A stretch of 64,000 bases of DNA from the NCBI GenBank assembly GCA_021292105.1, contig CM037869.1, forward strand, positions 33,082,835 through 33,146,834, in the 5' to 3' direction. The notes below the pieces were generated by a model, which had not been told where the DNA came from, did not search any database, and saw only the letters and a program-made list of their open reading frames with translations. The position numbers and the translations under genes were made by a program. Origin of the DNA: Anadara kagoshimensis (lineage: Eukaryota; Mollusca; Bivalvia; Arcoida; Arcidae). Every line of letters begins with the position of its first letter. The stretch's first letter is position 1. Shown here in pieces: positions 30,307 to 43,260 of the stretch.

Positions 30307-32255
30307 TGTTTTAAAAGCGTTGCTTGTTGAAAAAGAGGCGAGTGCTGTAAAAATAAGAGAAAAGATAAGTGTTACCGATACCTCTGTGATAACAGCAAAA
30401 ATACTCAAAAAATGTTTATGAACATCTCAAAACTTAACTGAAGTAGGAAAACAGGGTAATGAAAAAATCCAGCCCTGGATCATTAACGCGCTGGTAGATT
30501 GGACTAATTTTGATGTCATTATTTGCACCTGTCTTTAAGATTTGCATGTTTATATATTTACAGTAAGAGAGAGTTGAGTAATGATGTTTAACTTCCCAGT
30601 CAAGAATATTTCACTTACATCGAGACATCGTCAGCTTTAGGCGAAGAAATTTTACCTGTGCGTTGCGCTGATGGAATATAGAACAGGTTTTCTTTAGCAC
30701 AAGAAAAAATAATAATTTGGGAGCGTAACATGGGATTAGTAGTCTATAAGACGGAATAGAAATTTGGGACGAGTTGACTATGCCTTTTTTTTCTCAGGAA
30801 CGATTACCCGTAAGACCAAGGAACGTACTGAGGACAAATTGACAACGGCGTGGTTATGACTGCCTTTGGAACAACTCGTCCGCAGGACGTTTCGTACTAA
30901 TATAGCGATTTCGTACCCAAATTCCATACGAACATGAAATCTAGTTAAATAGTTTACCTTTGAAGCAGCTTAAAGGCGACTTATTGAATAATTAAGCTAT
31001 CTTCAAGCTTGATGAAATTTTATATTGTGCTTACTGTTTATTTAGCCTATTTTCGAGAAAGCAAGATCGCAATATATTCTATAAATTTCAATATGACTGG
31101 AACAAATCAATGATTCTTTTACTTACATGAGCAGAGTCGTAACTAAAAATTCCTGTTTCGGCTTCATCCTTGCTTCATGTATCGTTTTATGCAACAAAAT
31201 TTAACCTGGAAGGGTGTTTGCAATGGTGTTTTTTTACGAAATGGCGGAGTTCATTATGTTACGTAGTCATGACGGAACGGAATTTACTATTTACGTAGGT
31301 TAGTGCAGCTCAAGAACAGATTGATTTTTGCGTAACCTGGATGAACAAAACTGATTTATCAAAATAATAATGTGAACCACCTTCACGCATTTTCAAACGT
31401 TTGAAAAATATGACGTAAATTCAAACTTTCAAACTTAACCCGACCTTTGAGATACCCATCATTATACCCCTTGCCATCCTACGTTAATAAGAAATTCTTC
31501 CGTCATCATTACGTCACACGCAAGACACCGCCATTTTGTCAGAAATTTTACCATTGTAAACACCCACCCAAAATACGTTTTGTTGTTTTAATTATAATTC
31601 ATGGATAAGACCGAAATTAGGATTATTAGCAACGACTTGGCTCATGTAAATAAATGATTTTTTGATTTTTAACCATGCCATTCAAACCTGCAGCAGAGTA
31701 AATAGATAGTAATGTAAAATACAAATATTGTAGGTATTGACATAACATCATTTTGCTTCATAGATGATTGTCACCCTTCAAAGAAATTCCTCGCAAAGCG
31801 ATTGGTTAACTTGTCGGGGTACATAGAACTATGTTCGGAAATCTGCCGGGGTACATAAATGCATGCGACGTTTAGCGGTAATAGGGAAGTAACTCGTACA
31901 TCGCGGACGTCTAGTGACGGTATCCAAACATGGCAACAATGTACGCAAGTCACTGGCACAAAATACGAAATGGAAGTTAAAAAGATCCTACTGGTAACGC
32001 TTTGAAGGCAGGGATTTATCAGGGTCTTTTGGGAAAAGACTCTAAAGACCCTAAACTAAAAATTGGGAAAAACTAAAAACTTTTAGCTCATTTTGGGAAA
32101 ATGTTGACATCGTTAAGTGTTTATCAGTGTTTAATTGAACTTGATGTTCAAGTTCGTCATCATCGCATTTTGCCGATTTACTTTCAATCTCAATGTCAGA
32201 AGTCGGTTTACTCACGATGTAGAAGCGGTAGTTTATCTTGCTTTGCAGAATTTGT
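30307..32255. other. unassigned DNA with one SINE tail
   Basis: Contains the 3' part of the SINE family on - (about 30575-30660: 'TTTAACTTCCCAGTCAAGAA', 'ATTTCACTTACATCGAGACA'). Nothing else is recognised. Confidence 0.45.
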
Positions 32256-32419
32256 TTTAAAATAATCTTAGAGTCTTTTTACTTAAATTTTGCATCCTCC
32301 ATCTTGAGGCGCTTTGTGTAACACTTGCTATTATGTGACATGGAGTTATTGAATCATGATCTCCTAAGTGTCTGTTGCTACACTTCAGATAATAAATATT
32401 CATACATTTGATACAAACG

Positions 32420-32655
32420 CATAGCTGATGCTGATGTTTAACTAAAAAACCGGTAGAAGTTGATAAATCGCTCTTACATTTGCAAGCAATTTGTGACCAA
32501 CAATGCCATTTCACAAACATTGTTGCAAGATGGCCAGGGAGCACCCATGACAGTAGGATATTTGATAACAGCAACATCTGTGCAAAAATTGAGGAACGAC
32601 TTATCAACGGCGTTTTACTTGGAGACAATGGTTACCCTCTACGCCAATATTTGTT
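32420..32655 (+). pseudogene. HARBI1-type (PIF/Harbinger) transposase fragment
   Basis: One frame reads 'LHLQAICDQQCHFTNIV', 'ARWPGSTHDSRIF' and 'GVLLGDNGYPL'. This is the middle of the HARBI1 DDE nuclease, including the second acidic residue in 'THDS' and the 'GDxGY' motif. The N-terminal first-Asp motif and the C-terminal Glu are missing. The frame is open from 32480 to 32680. It ends at 32655, where it meets the convergent Myb fragment, so an internal deletion joined the two genes of one element. Confidence 0.85.
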
Positions 32656-32834
32656 TTATTTACTCCATGTCTCGAATTAAACTCTGCAGTCAATTCATCC
32701 CATTCCTTATTTTTCTTTAGAATCATTTTAGAATCACTTGCTTTACTGTCTATAGTGTCTCTTCTGCTTCCAATAAGTTCAACCAGAGTGCATTTCTCCA
32801 ATTCGCTAAAATTTGGTCCTTTCCTACCAGCCAT
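32656..32834 (-). pseudogene. Harbinger Myb/SANT-like protein, N-terminal fragment
   Basis: From the ATG at 32834: 'MAGRKGPNFSELEKCTLVE', then 'IDSKASDSKMILKKNKEWD' and 'ELTAEFNSRHGVNK'. It is the start of the Myb-like DNA-binding protein that PIF/Harbinger elements encode next to the transposase. It loses its frame at about 32655, where HARBI1 text begins on the other strand. An upstream in-frame ATG at 32852 is less likely because 'MAGRKG' is the usual beginning. Confidence 0.8.
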
Positions 32835-33039
32835 TATTACTTGAATGGTCAACCACTTGAATCTAGGATCAGGTAAATCCTGTTTTATTTTTAGCGTGGA
32901 ACATGGTTAAAATATGTGCGATTTCTACTCACCTGTGATTTAAAACCCCATTTTCCTAAGCCAGGTTTACACTGCAATCTTTTCTTACCTGAGACACAGG
33001 TGTGAATACGGGCACAAATGTCATGGTCACAGATGCAAA

Positions 33040-33490
33040 GGATGGAAAGCTATATAAGCCTTTTGTAATCACATGTATATTGGAATATTATAGGCAGTTT
33101 GATATATAGATGGCCACGGGTTCAAAGGGCAAGGTCACAAATGCGGATGAATACCGAAATGAAACAAGAATTTTTTGTATATGTATGTATACTATTTCAC
33201 GTCCGAATCAGAATCCAGAAGCAAAGTGAAAACTTTGTAAATTAGAATATTGTAGGTGACTAGGTGTGAGCTTAAGGATCATTTTGCTTTATATACGAAT
33301 GTCATGGGCTAAAAGGTCAAGGTCACAGATGCAAACAAATAACGAAATGGTTACTAGAAAATATCTTTTGTATACGCATGGTAATAAGAACAATGTAGGT
33401 ATTAGTATACCGACCATTTTGATAGATGGATGAAGGTCATGGATTGAAAGGTCAAAGTCACAGACGTATGAGAATACTGAAATGTCGTAG
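33040..33490 (+). repeat. about 145-bp tandem repeats, three units
   Basis: Three diverged units, each with 'TGTATATTGGAATATT'-like text, a 'GTCATGGGTTCAAAGG'-like line and 'AAGGTCACAGATGC'. The same family is arrayed at 61.3-61.9 kb. Confidence 0.7.
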
Positions 33491-33499
33491 ATCTTACGT

Positions 33500-34893
33500 T
33501 CCTAATGTCTTACTAGCTATTCATACATACACTAAACTACAACGTAGGTATTTAAAAAGTACCGTAGCATTTTTAGAACCAGCATTGATTAATTTGCAAA
33601 TATCCTTGCATTACGACCCAACTGCTAAATATTTTAGCTGTTCCTAAAATTAGTCACTGAACTTCATGAGATGTGACATATCCTGTTTTGAGACCCCTGG
33701 ACCTTTTTTAGGAACATCGCTTTCCCTAATGATAAACTTGGCACGTCGAGATCAATTTTTTCTTTAATGATAAACTTGGCACGTCGAGATCAATTTTTTG
33801 CCATTGATTAGTTTTACGTTGCTTTTGAGATTGTGATTTGAAAATTGATAGGTATATTTTAGGTTACTTGCTATATCACATCACACGTCAAACATTGGTA
33901 TAATGATAATAGTGGTCTTTTTTTAATTATCGCGAGAAGTTTTGTTTTGATATTACCAAATCCATTGAATTAGTAATGGAAAACCATAATCGTTCATAAT
34001 CAACCACGATAATTCAAATCTCAATTCCAAAAGCAAAATAAAAACATTGAAACTGTTTTTTTCCAAAAGGGACGTGACACAGGATGCTACGGAAGGATAC
34101 CTACCATATGTCTATCTAGCTACACCAGCCACGTGCGAGTTCATAATTAAAGATGAAAGGAACATAGGACTATGGCACGTCAAATTTATCAACAAAAAAT
34201 AACAATCGATGTCCAAATCACAAATGTTGAAAACTGGAAAATTAAGTTAAACACGTGAACTTCTATCAGGTTGGGTGCTCCATAAGGGTAACCACCTCCC
34301 ATTTAACTAGCAACACATGACACGTGTGAAAATGAAAGCAACATGAAACTATTGCACGCCAAATAAATCGAGGGCAATTTAGTATACAGGGGTATTATCA
34401 ACATTTTGTAATGGTGGCAATGAAACTTTAAAAGCCTTCTAAAGCCATATAAAGACTCCATAAGCAGGCAAATTAAGGAATATTGCTGAATAGAAACTTG
34501 AAGTCATCACGTTTGTCATACAACTTACGTAGCCTTTCGTTGGCGCCATAATTGAAGTACTAAATAAATGTGAAATGAAGCTAATTTGTAGAAACAGTCG
34601 TATCTTTTATTTCAAGTATATCGCATCCACTTAGGCTCCAAATTAAAAAAAATATCTAGAAATATATATCTATCTGTCTGTGTGTGGAGTTGAATAAGTT
34701 CCCCTAGTGGAATCAGGCTTTACCATAGCATATTAACAAATACACAATAAGCAGGACAAGCAGGTATATTGCTGCATAGAAGATGAAATGGCGGAGTAAT
34801 AATACGATAGATGACATTCACATCTTTATTTCAGTTATAAGAAATTACAATCAATTTAATTATTTTTTGCAGAACTTGTTAAACAGTATCAAA
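33500..34893. other. repeat-rich spacer 3' of the olfactomedin-like relic
   Basis: Has a tandem duplication of about 43 bp (about 33727-33800, 'AAACTTGGCACGTCGAGATC' twice) and two adjacent copies of the dispersed repeat (about 34010-34195 and 34196-34370). No gene found. Confidence 0.5.
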
Positions 34894-37800
34894 TTACTCG
34901 CAGAAGTATCCTCCCAGTTTCGGAGTAGAACCACTTGGACACGGTTTGCACTTTTGGTTATTACTTAAGCGATCGTAGTACTGATGCAGCATTCCACAAC
35001 ACACAGCTGAACGTTTCCAGTGTGATAGCCCTGTATCATGGCGTTTTAAATATAATTGTTGTTGCTCTTTATGTTCTGCTAGTATTGGATCTACTATACA
35101 CAGATTAACGGAAGCCATTAAGAAAAAGTTAGTTTTCGGTTTTGGTTCTTGCACAGGTCCAACAAACGATAATTTAATACCAAACTTGGAATAAATAGAT
35201 GGATATGCAGCTCGATTTTGCACTTTTCCCTCAGACAAAACACAAATTGAAGGTAACTTAGGGCATGAATGGAATTCGTACGGTGAAGTAGGTAGTTGTT
35301 GTAGTAAACTGCAGTGCTCACCACTTTGCCTGTACCGAAAGTTATACTGGTATATAGCAGCAACACTGAAATCGTAAACCTTTCCACCAGGACTGATCAC
35401 ATTACTTGACAAGTATTTTGCGGATGATTTGACGTCGACAGGTAAACTGCTGTTATTAGGTATAAATAACTCCAGTTGCTGTAAAACTATCATTTTGTCT
35501 TTCGTCATCATTTATCCAGTTATTTTCAATCAGCCATTTTTTACTGGGTATTTGAAAAACTATTTCATCGCCTTTATATAAACTGGTTAAATCGATAGTT
35601 CCTTGTGGTATTTTTGTAGTAAGAGACCGTGTTGGGCAGGAATATAAACATATCGCTTAATATTGTCACTTCGCACATATCTTTGTCAAACCGTGAAGAG
35701 ACGAGAACGTTACTGTTTAAGACTGCTTGTGGATTATCAATAGCACGTTTACAATATTCAGGCAAACACCCCCGTTTTTGTATTCTAATAAAGTGCACGC
35801 GTCCTGAATAAGAAACAATATATTGACCTCTGAATTCACAATGATTTCCATGTAGCCATTTTAAAATTAACTATGTGTTTTCAAAACCTGTAGCATTCGT
35901 TCAGGTATTTCCTTTATCTTTTCAGCATTATTTCGCGCAATTGTAGCTCTTACAGCACATGCCATGGCACGGAATAGAGAATCTTGTTTATCATACATAT
36001 CTCTGTACAGGCCCATTAAGTTTTGGACATCAAGCTTTGTGGCTAAACATTTACCTTTTGACGCTAGTACCCCTTGTGCTACGGCTGATACGAGCGACGA
36101 TCCAGCGTAGATAATTTCACATAACCCGTCAATAATTTCGGTAAGTATAGATTCATATTCGTTTATTGTAGAGAGTTCAAATGCAGGTCGATACGAGTCG
36201 TATTCTTTTAGGAAAGCATGCGTATGTTTCTTAAGATTTTTTCACTTAAGTTTCCTTTCATTCCTATCGTAACTAATGCTTTAATGTTAGGGAATTTATT
36301 TGTCATTATATTTACTTTCGATTGCAGGTTGGTGCCAATTTTTTTAAGTCGAGGAAAGTAGGTTGATATAACATCTATTTTAAGTTTATTAACGACAGAT
36401 TTCGTCAATGCTGCTTGTCGATCTCGCACCTCTAAAAGGGTGCCAGATATGTCAAAGATTGTAAAGGGGTTTACAAATGCCGCACACGCAACAGCAACAT
36501 TTGCTATTTGTCCGGCAATTTCAGCGTAGTTTGAAATCGTTGCTTGTTTTATTAAAGTTGATAGTTTTGATGTGACTATTGGTGCGATACTTTGTTGTTT
36601 CGTGTTCAATTCATTGAATATACTGTGAACCAATGCTATATCGGAATGGTACTTTCTATTATCAAACTCTGCCAGAGAAATAAAATATGTCCCTAGTTTT
36701 GATTGGAAAGATTGTATATTTTTCTTTAAATCCATTAGCTCTTTTGTAAACGAGTACTTTAATACATTTAGCTCATTTGATAGTGTACGAAACTGACTCT
36801 GTTCCAAGAGTTTAAGCATGTCGAGTTGCACCTGTAATTGACCAAAAACGGTAGGCTTCACTTTCTGTTTTACAAAAGTTTCAAACAATAGCCTAATGGT
36901 ATTTAACCGACAAAATAGTTTATTAGACATACCTGGCATTAGACACCTATCATATGGACAAGTTATTAAGATATCACTTACGTGATTTAATGTATCGTGA
37001 TCTTTAATTTCGAAGAAAGTTGAAAGCGAGTGAATCAAATCAATATAATGTACGTTCTCTAGTGGCACAAATGACCAGGCAAAGGTGGAATTGATTCTTG
37101 ACAAATCAATGTTTTTACTACTTGGATAAGAAAATTGGCAGTATTCGACTGTATATATATAAGTGATTTTGCTCGATACTGTAACAAATACCTGTTTAAG
37201 TCTAGGATTGTAATGTACAAAGCCGTTTTCGGGAAAATCTTCAGCAATCCGCACTTTGTAAGACATTGTATTCTCAGTGTTTTCAGTATCAATAGCTTTA
37301 ACAATAGTCAATGTTCTATTGTTACCGACATGATATACAGTTTGTTGAAAACGACTATTGCATAGTTATCAACATCAATTGAGTCAAGGTATATCTTCTT
37401 ATGTGACAAGAGATTAATGATGGATATTCGTTCAAGAATCCCATTATTGTCACCTTGATAAAGAATCCATATACCATTTTCGTCAACCATAATGTAGATA
37501 TCATCAGGGCGCGTTTTAGCCTTTGAATTGCGCAACTCTCTTTTTACTACCATTTTACTTTTTATATTAAAACTAGCAATGACGGGTTTCTTATCCTCCG
37601 AAAAGACTTGACATAGGACAAACCCTTTAACTATTCGCATTGTAGCTAATCTACAAAGGTCCTTCATAGTAACACCATAAACTCTTGTAGTATCTTCTTC
37701 AAACCAAGCCACAGATGTATGCTCATCGGATATTTGCTTTGCTCTATAAGCATATGCTTCTGTTGAAATAATGGTCTCTTCAAGCGGCAGCATTCCTATA

Positions 37801-37895
37801 TAATGCTTTGTCATCGAGTATCTACTAAGGCCAGTCAGATCTTTCGTCGCCCCTGTTCCGCAAATTAAAAAAAACTTTACAATAATAAACATCAA
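34894..37895 (-). pseudogene. secreted olfactomedin-domain-like protein, multiply frameshifted
   Basis: About 1,000 codons on - without introns, in six frame segments: 37895-37308, 37311-36208, about 36220-35868, about 35860-35574, about 35640-35490 and 35511-34894. It opens with a signal-like 'MMFIIVKFFLICGTGAT'. The first 300 residues look like an olfactomedin beta-propeller: 'IASFNIKSKMVVKREL', 'IYIMVDENGIWILYQGD', 'AIVVFNKLYIMS', then, after a frameshift at 37310, 'VKAIDTENT' and 'VHYNPRLKQVF'. The middle is helical with Cys pairs ('CPYDRCLMPG') and a hydrophobic stretch ('NVAVACAAFVNPF'). The end is Cys-rich: 'CCGMLHQYYDRLSNN' and 'CKPCPSGSTPKLGGYFCE'. Several shifts fall on A/T runs. 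It could be a processed or retrocopied gene, or a real single-exon gene with assembly errors. The olfactomedin call is by pattern only. Confidence 0.6.
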
Positions 37896-40309
37896 TAAAA
37901 AATACCTTAATACATATTAATTTTTATCCTAGCTGATGTTGGTAAAATATATTATGGTCTTTTGGATTTCTTTTCAACATCTTGGAAAAAAGTTTTGGTT
38001 TCATAAGTTTGGTCCAAGCACTACTGATGGGGAATTGAATTTCCAAACGGCCGACTTGTGCTGTCATGTGCTTGCTAATTTTAAATTATCAGTCCCCAAA
38101 TCATAGTGAAATTTTCAATATTTGAATCCAAGAAGCAACATTCACCGGGAAATCTGAGAGTTCCGAAAGGGTAAGCACCCCCTGTTTAGCTAGCTATATC
38201 CGCCACGGCTGTAATCAAAAAAGAGATTTAGAGGAAGAATGAACTTTGGGATATCAAATGTATCCATGATAATTAAGGATACATAGACCTCAGACCTATC
38301 AACGATATTGTGATGACGGTCATAAAACGTTTTAACGGAAATCATTTTTGCAATTTTTGCAATATCCCTGTTTCAATACTTTATTTGTAAGCAGCTTGCG
38401 TCGTTGTATAAAGGTGTTCTCATATAGCATACCAATTGTGAAACGAATAAGTAGAAAAACATAAATTGCTGCATGAAAAAGTTGACAATAAAAAAATTGA
38501 AGTCGTCACATTTGTCAAATGTAGCTTCAATGTAGCCTTTCATGGGCATCATATTTGAGGTACAAATCAAAATACGAAGCAGAACTTGGGATATCAGTGA
38601 TATCTTTAATATCAAGCTTATTAGGATGGATGCATTCCCATAATTTCCAAATTTATGCTTGATATTGGATAGAACGTCATATACTTTAGTATATACTTGT
38701 ATTCGGAATTAAAATTCGATGACAGACTGACAACCTTCCTTCCAGATTGACAATGTTCTGCATAAATTCTGCTTCATACAAATCAGCAAACAATAGTGTA
38801 TATTTCGTTTGCAATAAATTTGATCATTGGTAACAACCTTTCACAAAAACGTCATATATCTTGATTTGCTACATAAAGTGGCGCACCTCATTTGACCTGT
38901 ACAATTACTGTTAGTGTACTACCTTTTCGTGCCTGCAGTTTATGGCGATATTTCGCAAAAAGACACTTAAAATGAAATATGCTTTAACCTTATAAATGGG
39001 GTTTATAGTGACCAACGTATGCTTTAACTTTATAAGTTTGACGATCTCACTATTCTAACCGTTTGTCTTATACTATTCGGTTTCCATTCCGTTCATATAT
39101 AACTGTTAATTTTACAGCAATAGACGGTTGTTCGGAATACAATTCCTCATTTATTACAATTTAGTAGTGCTTTGACCAAAATTCAGAAATAATTTTTTTA
39201 AAAGCATCGATCCAAAGGGTCAAAATATATTTTAACCGTATTTAGCTAAGGAAATACTTTGGATGAGGGATTATACCTTAGATCTTGAGGATTTATATAT
39301 TTTAAAAAGCACACATTTAGACAGTAGCATATTATAGACGATATCCTTGGGATATGTTTATTACATCAGCAGAAATACCTATTACATGATATGTCCTAAT
39401 CACAATCAAACTTTGGAAATGACAAGTCAGATTAGACAAGCGAACTTCCACCAGGGACGTGAGGCCAAATGTTTCGGAAGGGTAAGCACCTCTTCTTTAG
39501 CTAGCTACATCCTCCATGTGTGTAATCAAAACTGTGTGAAAGGAACATGGGAACTATGGGATGTCGGTGTTAATTTTACAGCAATAGACAGCCATAACGG
39601 AATTCAATTCTTATATCTTATATTCCGTGAGCAAATAATTTCGATTTCAATAGGGATTTATTATAAAATTTTAAAGTTACCTACCTAAACGAACCGACGT
39701 AAGGAAGGCCAAGAAAATCATCTGGTACTGGTATGGCATATTGTCTCTTGAGCAAACCCTAGGAAGACAACAGTAATTAATTACATGTGGACGCATGTCC
39801 AAATCACAACCTTTAAGCAAAGTAAAAACTTTGAAAAATACCAAATGAGTTAAAAAACGTCAACATCCATAACATTTCGAATAATTATACCGGAAGTGGT
39901 TTCAGGCAGACGAAACATTTTTTCTGAAAGAATGATATTTTTGCTTTCAATATGAAACTAAAAAGATTACAATTTCTGCAAATTCACCAAAAGCTGGTTC
40001 CGCTCGATAAATTTAATATTCTTGTATGTAAAACCAAATTCAATTAATCTTCTTCTCATGATTGTTATAAATACATTTCTGAAAAATTGTCAAACATTTG
40101 ATTCAAACCTTTAATACTATAAACGTATTTAATTCCGAGTGTATTTATTTTCGCGGTATAGGACATTAAGAAATATCCGCGTAATTAGCTAAAATTAGTA
40201 CACTGCGAAAATAATACGTTTATAGTAACCACCTCTATTACAGTTAAGTTAAGCGCTGATGACATTATACAGCAGGGCTCTTAAACGTGACACAGGACTC
40301 GTTTATTTT
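37896..40309. other. dispersed-repeat-rich spacer
   Basis: 37935-38040 ('AGTTTTGGTTTCATAAGTTT') recurs at 55525-55610. Copies of the 'CATGTCC..ACTTCCACCAGG' repeat lie at 38085-38220, 39385-39560 and 39785-39880, the first two with 'GTAAGCACC' followed by a TTTAGCTAGCTA block. No coding domain. Confidence 0.55.
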
Positions 40310-40470
40310 AAGTTTCCATTTGTAAGAACCGCAACTTGTTATTCCGTAATGCCGTGTGCTTGGTGAAAGAACAATCACTACTCGCTTTCAAGTCTTGGGT
40401 CAGACCCGGCCGGGGATCGAACCCACGATCTCCACCTACGGAGCGAGCAGTGGTTTTTTGTTGATTAGAG
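40310..40470 (-). mobile_element. tRNA-derived SINE, minus strand
   Basis: On -: 'CGTAGGTGGAGATCGTGG', then 'GGTTCGATCCCCGG' (box B), 'CCGGGTCTGACCCAAG', then 'CACCAAGCACACGGCATT'. Box A is lost, so it is 5'-truncated. Same family as 25815-26075. Confidence 0.7.
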
Positions 40471-42139
40471 ATAACCGCATAGCGAGTCCTTTGACATGGA
40501 CTAGTGTTTATCTTTGTCATGACGAAATTGTCAATATGACGTCAGGATGTATAATTCATTGTAATGTAGAATTTTGTAAAATGCATTGCTGTCGATCTTT
40601 TTATTTCAACTTTAAAAAGAAATTAAAATCACGTCATCAATTGATGAATAACTTCAAATTTTCCAGTTATATTTTAAGTTTTAATTTTTTTACATCATTT
40701 GATTATCATTTCATTAATAAAATACAAACTTACCAATCCGTGCTTAAATCAAAATCCCACAAAATTGTTTTGAAAACTGGCAAATTAAGTTGTTTTACCT
40801 TAGGAACTGATAAATCAGACTGTATTTTCTCTAAACTATTACAAACGATTTTGTGGAGAACATCTGCAGACACCAACAATATAAAACTTAATAAGAAACT
40901 ACAATAATACAGCTGAGCATTTGTCAGTAAGTGAGTGAGTTATTGCTTAAAGCCGCATCAGCAATATTGCAGCTATTCGCGGCTAGACAAAGTAAAATAT
41001 TCAATAGTATCAATAACGCAATAATAATAAAATGTAAAACTAAAAATAACAATAAATAAGTTTTTAATAAAATTTGCTAAACTGAAATGCCAGTTATATC
41101 ACAGACAATTTATATATAAAACACTGGGTTATATATGATAAAACAATTATATTTTATTATAGAAGGAAGTTTAAAATTTGATGTCCACTGCCATTACTAA
41201 AAAGATCTTGCATTGATGATGCTGAATAAAAAGTATCCCTTGTAGGTGCAAAGTCAACACAATCCGGCAAAATGGACAAGGGATACATTGGGGAGGGTGT
41301 TTTCCCTTCAATATAATAGAATGTGTAAAATAACTATTGCCGATTCTACAGCGCCGAAGAACACTATTTTCAGTTTCAGTAATATACTGGCAGTTAGTTC
41401 AGGAATGATGGAGACAGACCTTTCCGTATAGAACAGCGGACTGACAAACCTTTTCACATTACATTACTAATTTTTCTGGTCACACCGAGGCCAGCATTGA
41501 CTAATCAAATTTGCAACCTTCGTTAACTTGTCTTAAATTACAATGTACAGCCAAGCCTACCTTCTAGGCCATCTTTATATCAGGAACACCTGGTTATAAG
41601 GACCACCTACTTATAAAAGCCTCTATCCTAGTTGATCTTTATTAATATTATTTTACCCTGTATATAAAGGCCATCTATCTGCTCATAAGGCCACTTTCAT
41701 TGGTTCCATTGGGTTGCCTTTATAGACAGGTTTAACTGTATTAAGAAATTTGCTATATTTCATAAATTTATTAATAACATATACGTACCAGACTTTATTA
41801 TTCTTGTCTAACCAGTAAAAATAATAGAACAGTTTCCACAGTGATAAGCAGTGTCCAAATATATTCTCTAATAATCTTGTATGTTAATATAACAAAGAAA
41901 TCATAAATTACTGCTGTTGATTTCTCATCGATGTAATCATCGGTTAAATAGGTGTGCATATCATTTAAAAATTACGTCGATTTATTTCATCGAATATTTT
42001 TGCTTTGTGTTTCATCTGTTGAAAAAATCGTTAACATGTTTGTTTTTGATTACATAACATTTCTCCCATATCAGCTGTTCCATTATATTTATTTAACTAA
42101 TTAAACATTAAATCTTTTGATATTTGTCTGAAGTATAGC
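40471..42139. other. spacer with two low-grade repeats
   Basis: About 40925-41000 holds 'GTGAGTGAGTTATTGC' and 'CAGCAATATTGCAGCTATTC', a motif widely repeated in mollusc genomes. About 41565-41740 is a degenerate 'AAGGCCACC/TTTATA' repeat. The frame at 41246-41431 shows no domain. Confidence 0.45.
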
Positions 42140-42215
42140 AGAGTTGCGTAATTGTGTTTAACGTCCCAGTCAAGAATATTTCACTTATGTCGAGACGTCG
42201 CCTCTGTAGAATAGC
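42140..42215 (-). mobile_element. SINE 3' tail fragment
   Basis: 'TTTAACGTCCCAGTCAAGAA' and 'TATTTCACTTATGTCGAGAC' match the tail of the SINE family at 25815-26075, in inverse orientation. Confidence 0.6.
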
Positions 42216-42366
42216 GATTTTACGTCTAAAAGTTAATTGAACAAAAATGCGCATATATTTCGTCCATTGCATCTTACGGTGTTAACGTTCTTGAACAGAG
42301 TTGTCGTTCCTGTAAGCAGGTATCTAGGCACTTCCGCCAGCGTTTTTTACAAACAACTAACGAGAT

Positions 42367-42800
42367 TACTGTAGAGTACCAAACTGCTAAAACTTTCCAG
42401 GTAAAATTGGGAGGTTTGGAATACCTGTAAAACTTCATCGTTTACCGAAAACGAGAACAGTTAGAGGCAACTGGTTGATTGCTATAAGTAGGAAAAACTT
42501 GAAGGCAACTACATATACCAGGGTATGTTCTGATCATTTCACACATGGTGTGGGTCCTTCAAGGCATGATCCCGATAGGATACCTATATTGTTCCTAACT
42601 CAAAAGAAAAGTAATTTTACTGGTAAAAGTAGGAAGCAACCGGCGTCGAGAACCTTACCAGCTGAACCAAATATTTCAGATGAATCAATCCCTGATTTTG
42701 AGACCACCAGTGAATCGGAATATATTTCCATATTTCACAGGCAAGATTCGAATAACATGCATATTGTAGTAATCTATAAATTACAAGTAACTAAATCGTG
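42367..42800 (+). pseudogene. THAP-domain exon of a second THAP/DDE transposase
   Basis: From 42367 one frame reads 'YCRVPNC' (THAP C-x4-C), a TAA at 42388-42390, then 'NFPGKIGRFGIPVKLHRLPK', 'TRTVRGNWLIAISRKNL' (the invariant Trp is kept), 'TYTRVCSDHFTHGVG' (C-x2-H-F) and 'DPDRIPILF'. This is a complete C2CH THAP domain with one premature stop right after the second Cys. An acidic, Ser-rich linker follows ('ISDESIPDFETTSESEY'). The ATG at 42475 is internal, so the true start is upstream of 42367. The DDE core on the same strand follows at 44540. Compared with the THAP exon at 7770-8027 it is a separate family member. Confidence 0.8.
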
Positions 42801-42889
42801 AGACGAGTCTTTACGGTCCTTGACCTCGGAATTACCTATCCCAGTCATTCTATTTATCAATTTTAAGTGGGTGTAGCAGCAAAGTGAAC

Positions 42890-43260
42890 AAATAGTGGCC
42901 AAACTGAGACTTGAACCCTGATTCTTCCCACTACTAGCGGGATGCTATACTATCTTAGCTACCTAAGCCTCATAATGCATCTGCTATGCCACATGGATAT
43001 TAAAGTGAAAATCAGTTTTATAGGTCCCTGGATAAGGAATAAATGAATTAGTTTACAGAAATTAAAACTGGTATAATATGTAATTTACAGCTTATTTTAT
43101 AAAAAAAATAAAAAATTATTTGAAGGGGGGGGTTGCAAAAACAGTTTTACTTTGATCCCAGGTAGTGGTGATGATTATAAATATTGCACACTTATTTGAT
43201 AGCTCAGTGGTCTAAAGAGCTTGAGGTTGTGGGTTAAACTCTCTGTCTGACACAAAATGA
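42890..43260. mobile_element. two tRNA-like SINE fragments
   Basis: On -, about 42970-42890: 'GGCTTAGGTAGCTAAGATAG' and 'CAGGGTTCAAGTCTC'. On +, about 43197-43245: 'GATAGCTCAGTGGTCTAAAG' and 'TGTGGGTTAAACTC'. Neither closes a cloverleaf, so both are SINE heads or decayed tRNA copies. They lie in the intron-like gap of the second THAP/DDE gene. Confidence 0.55.

Noticed and set aside
32257..32628. 123-codon frame on -
   Set aside because: It is antisense to the HARBI1 fragment and has no domain of its own.
35118..35387. 89-codon frame on -
   Set aside because: It is an alternative frame of the olfactomedin-like relic; the overlapping 34894-35511 frame carries the Cys-rich motifs.
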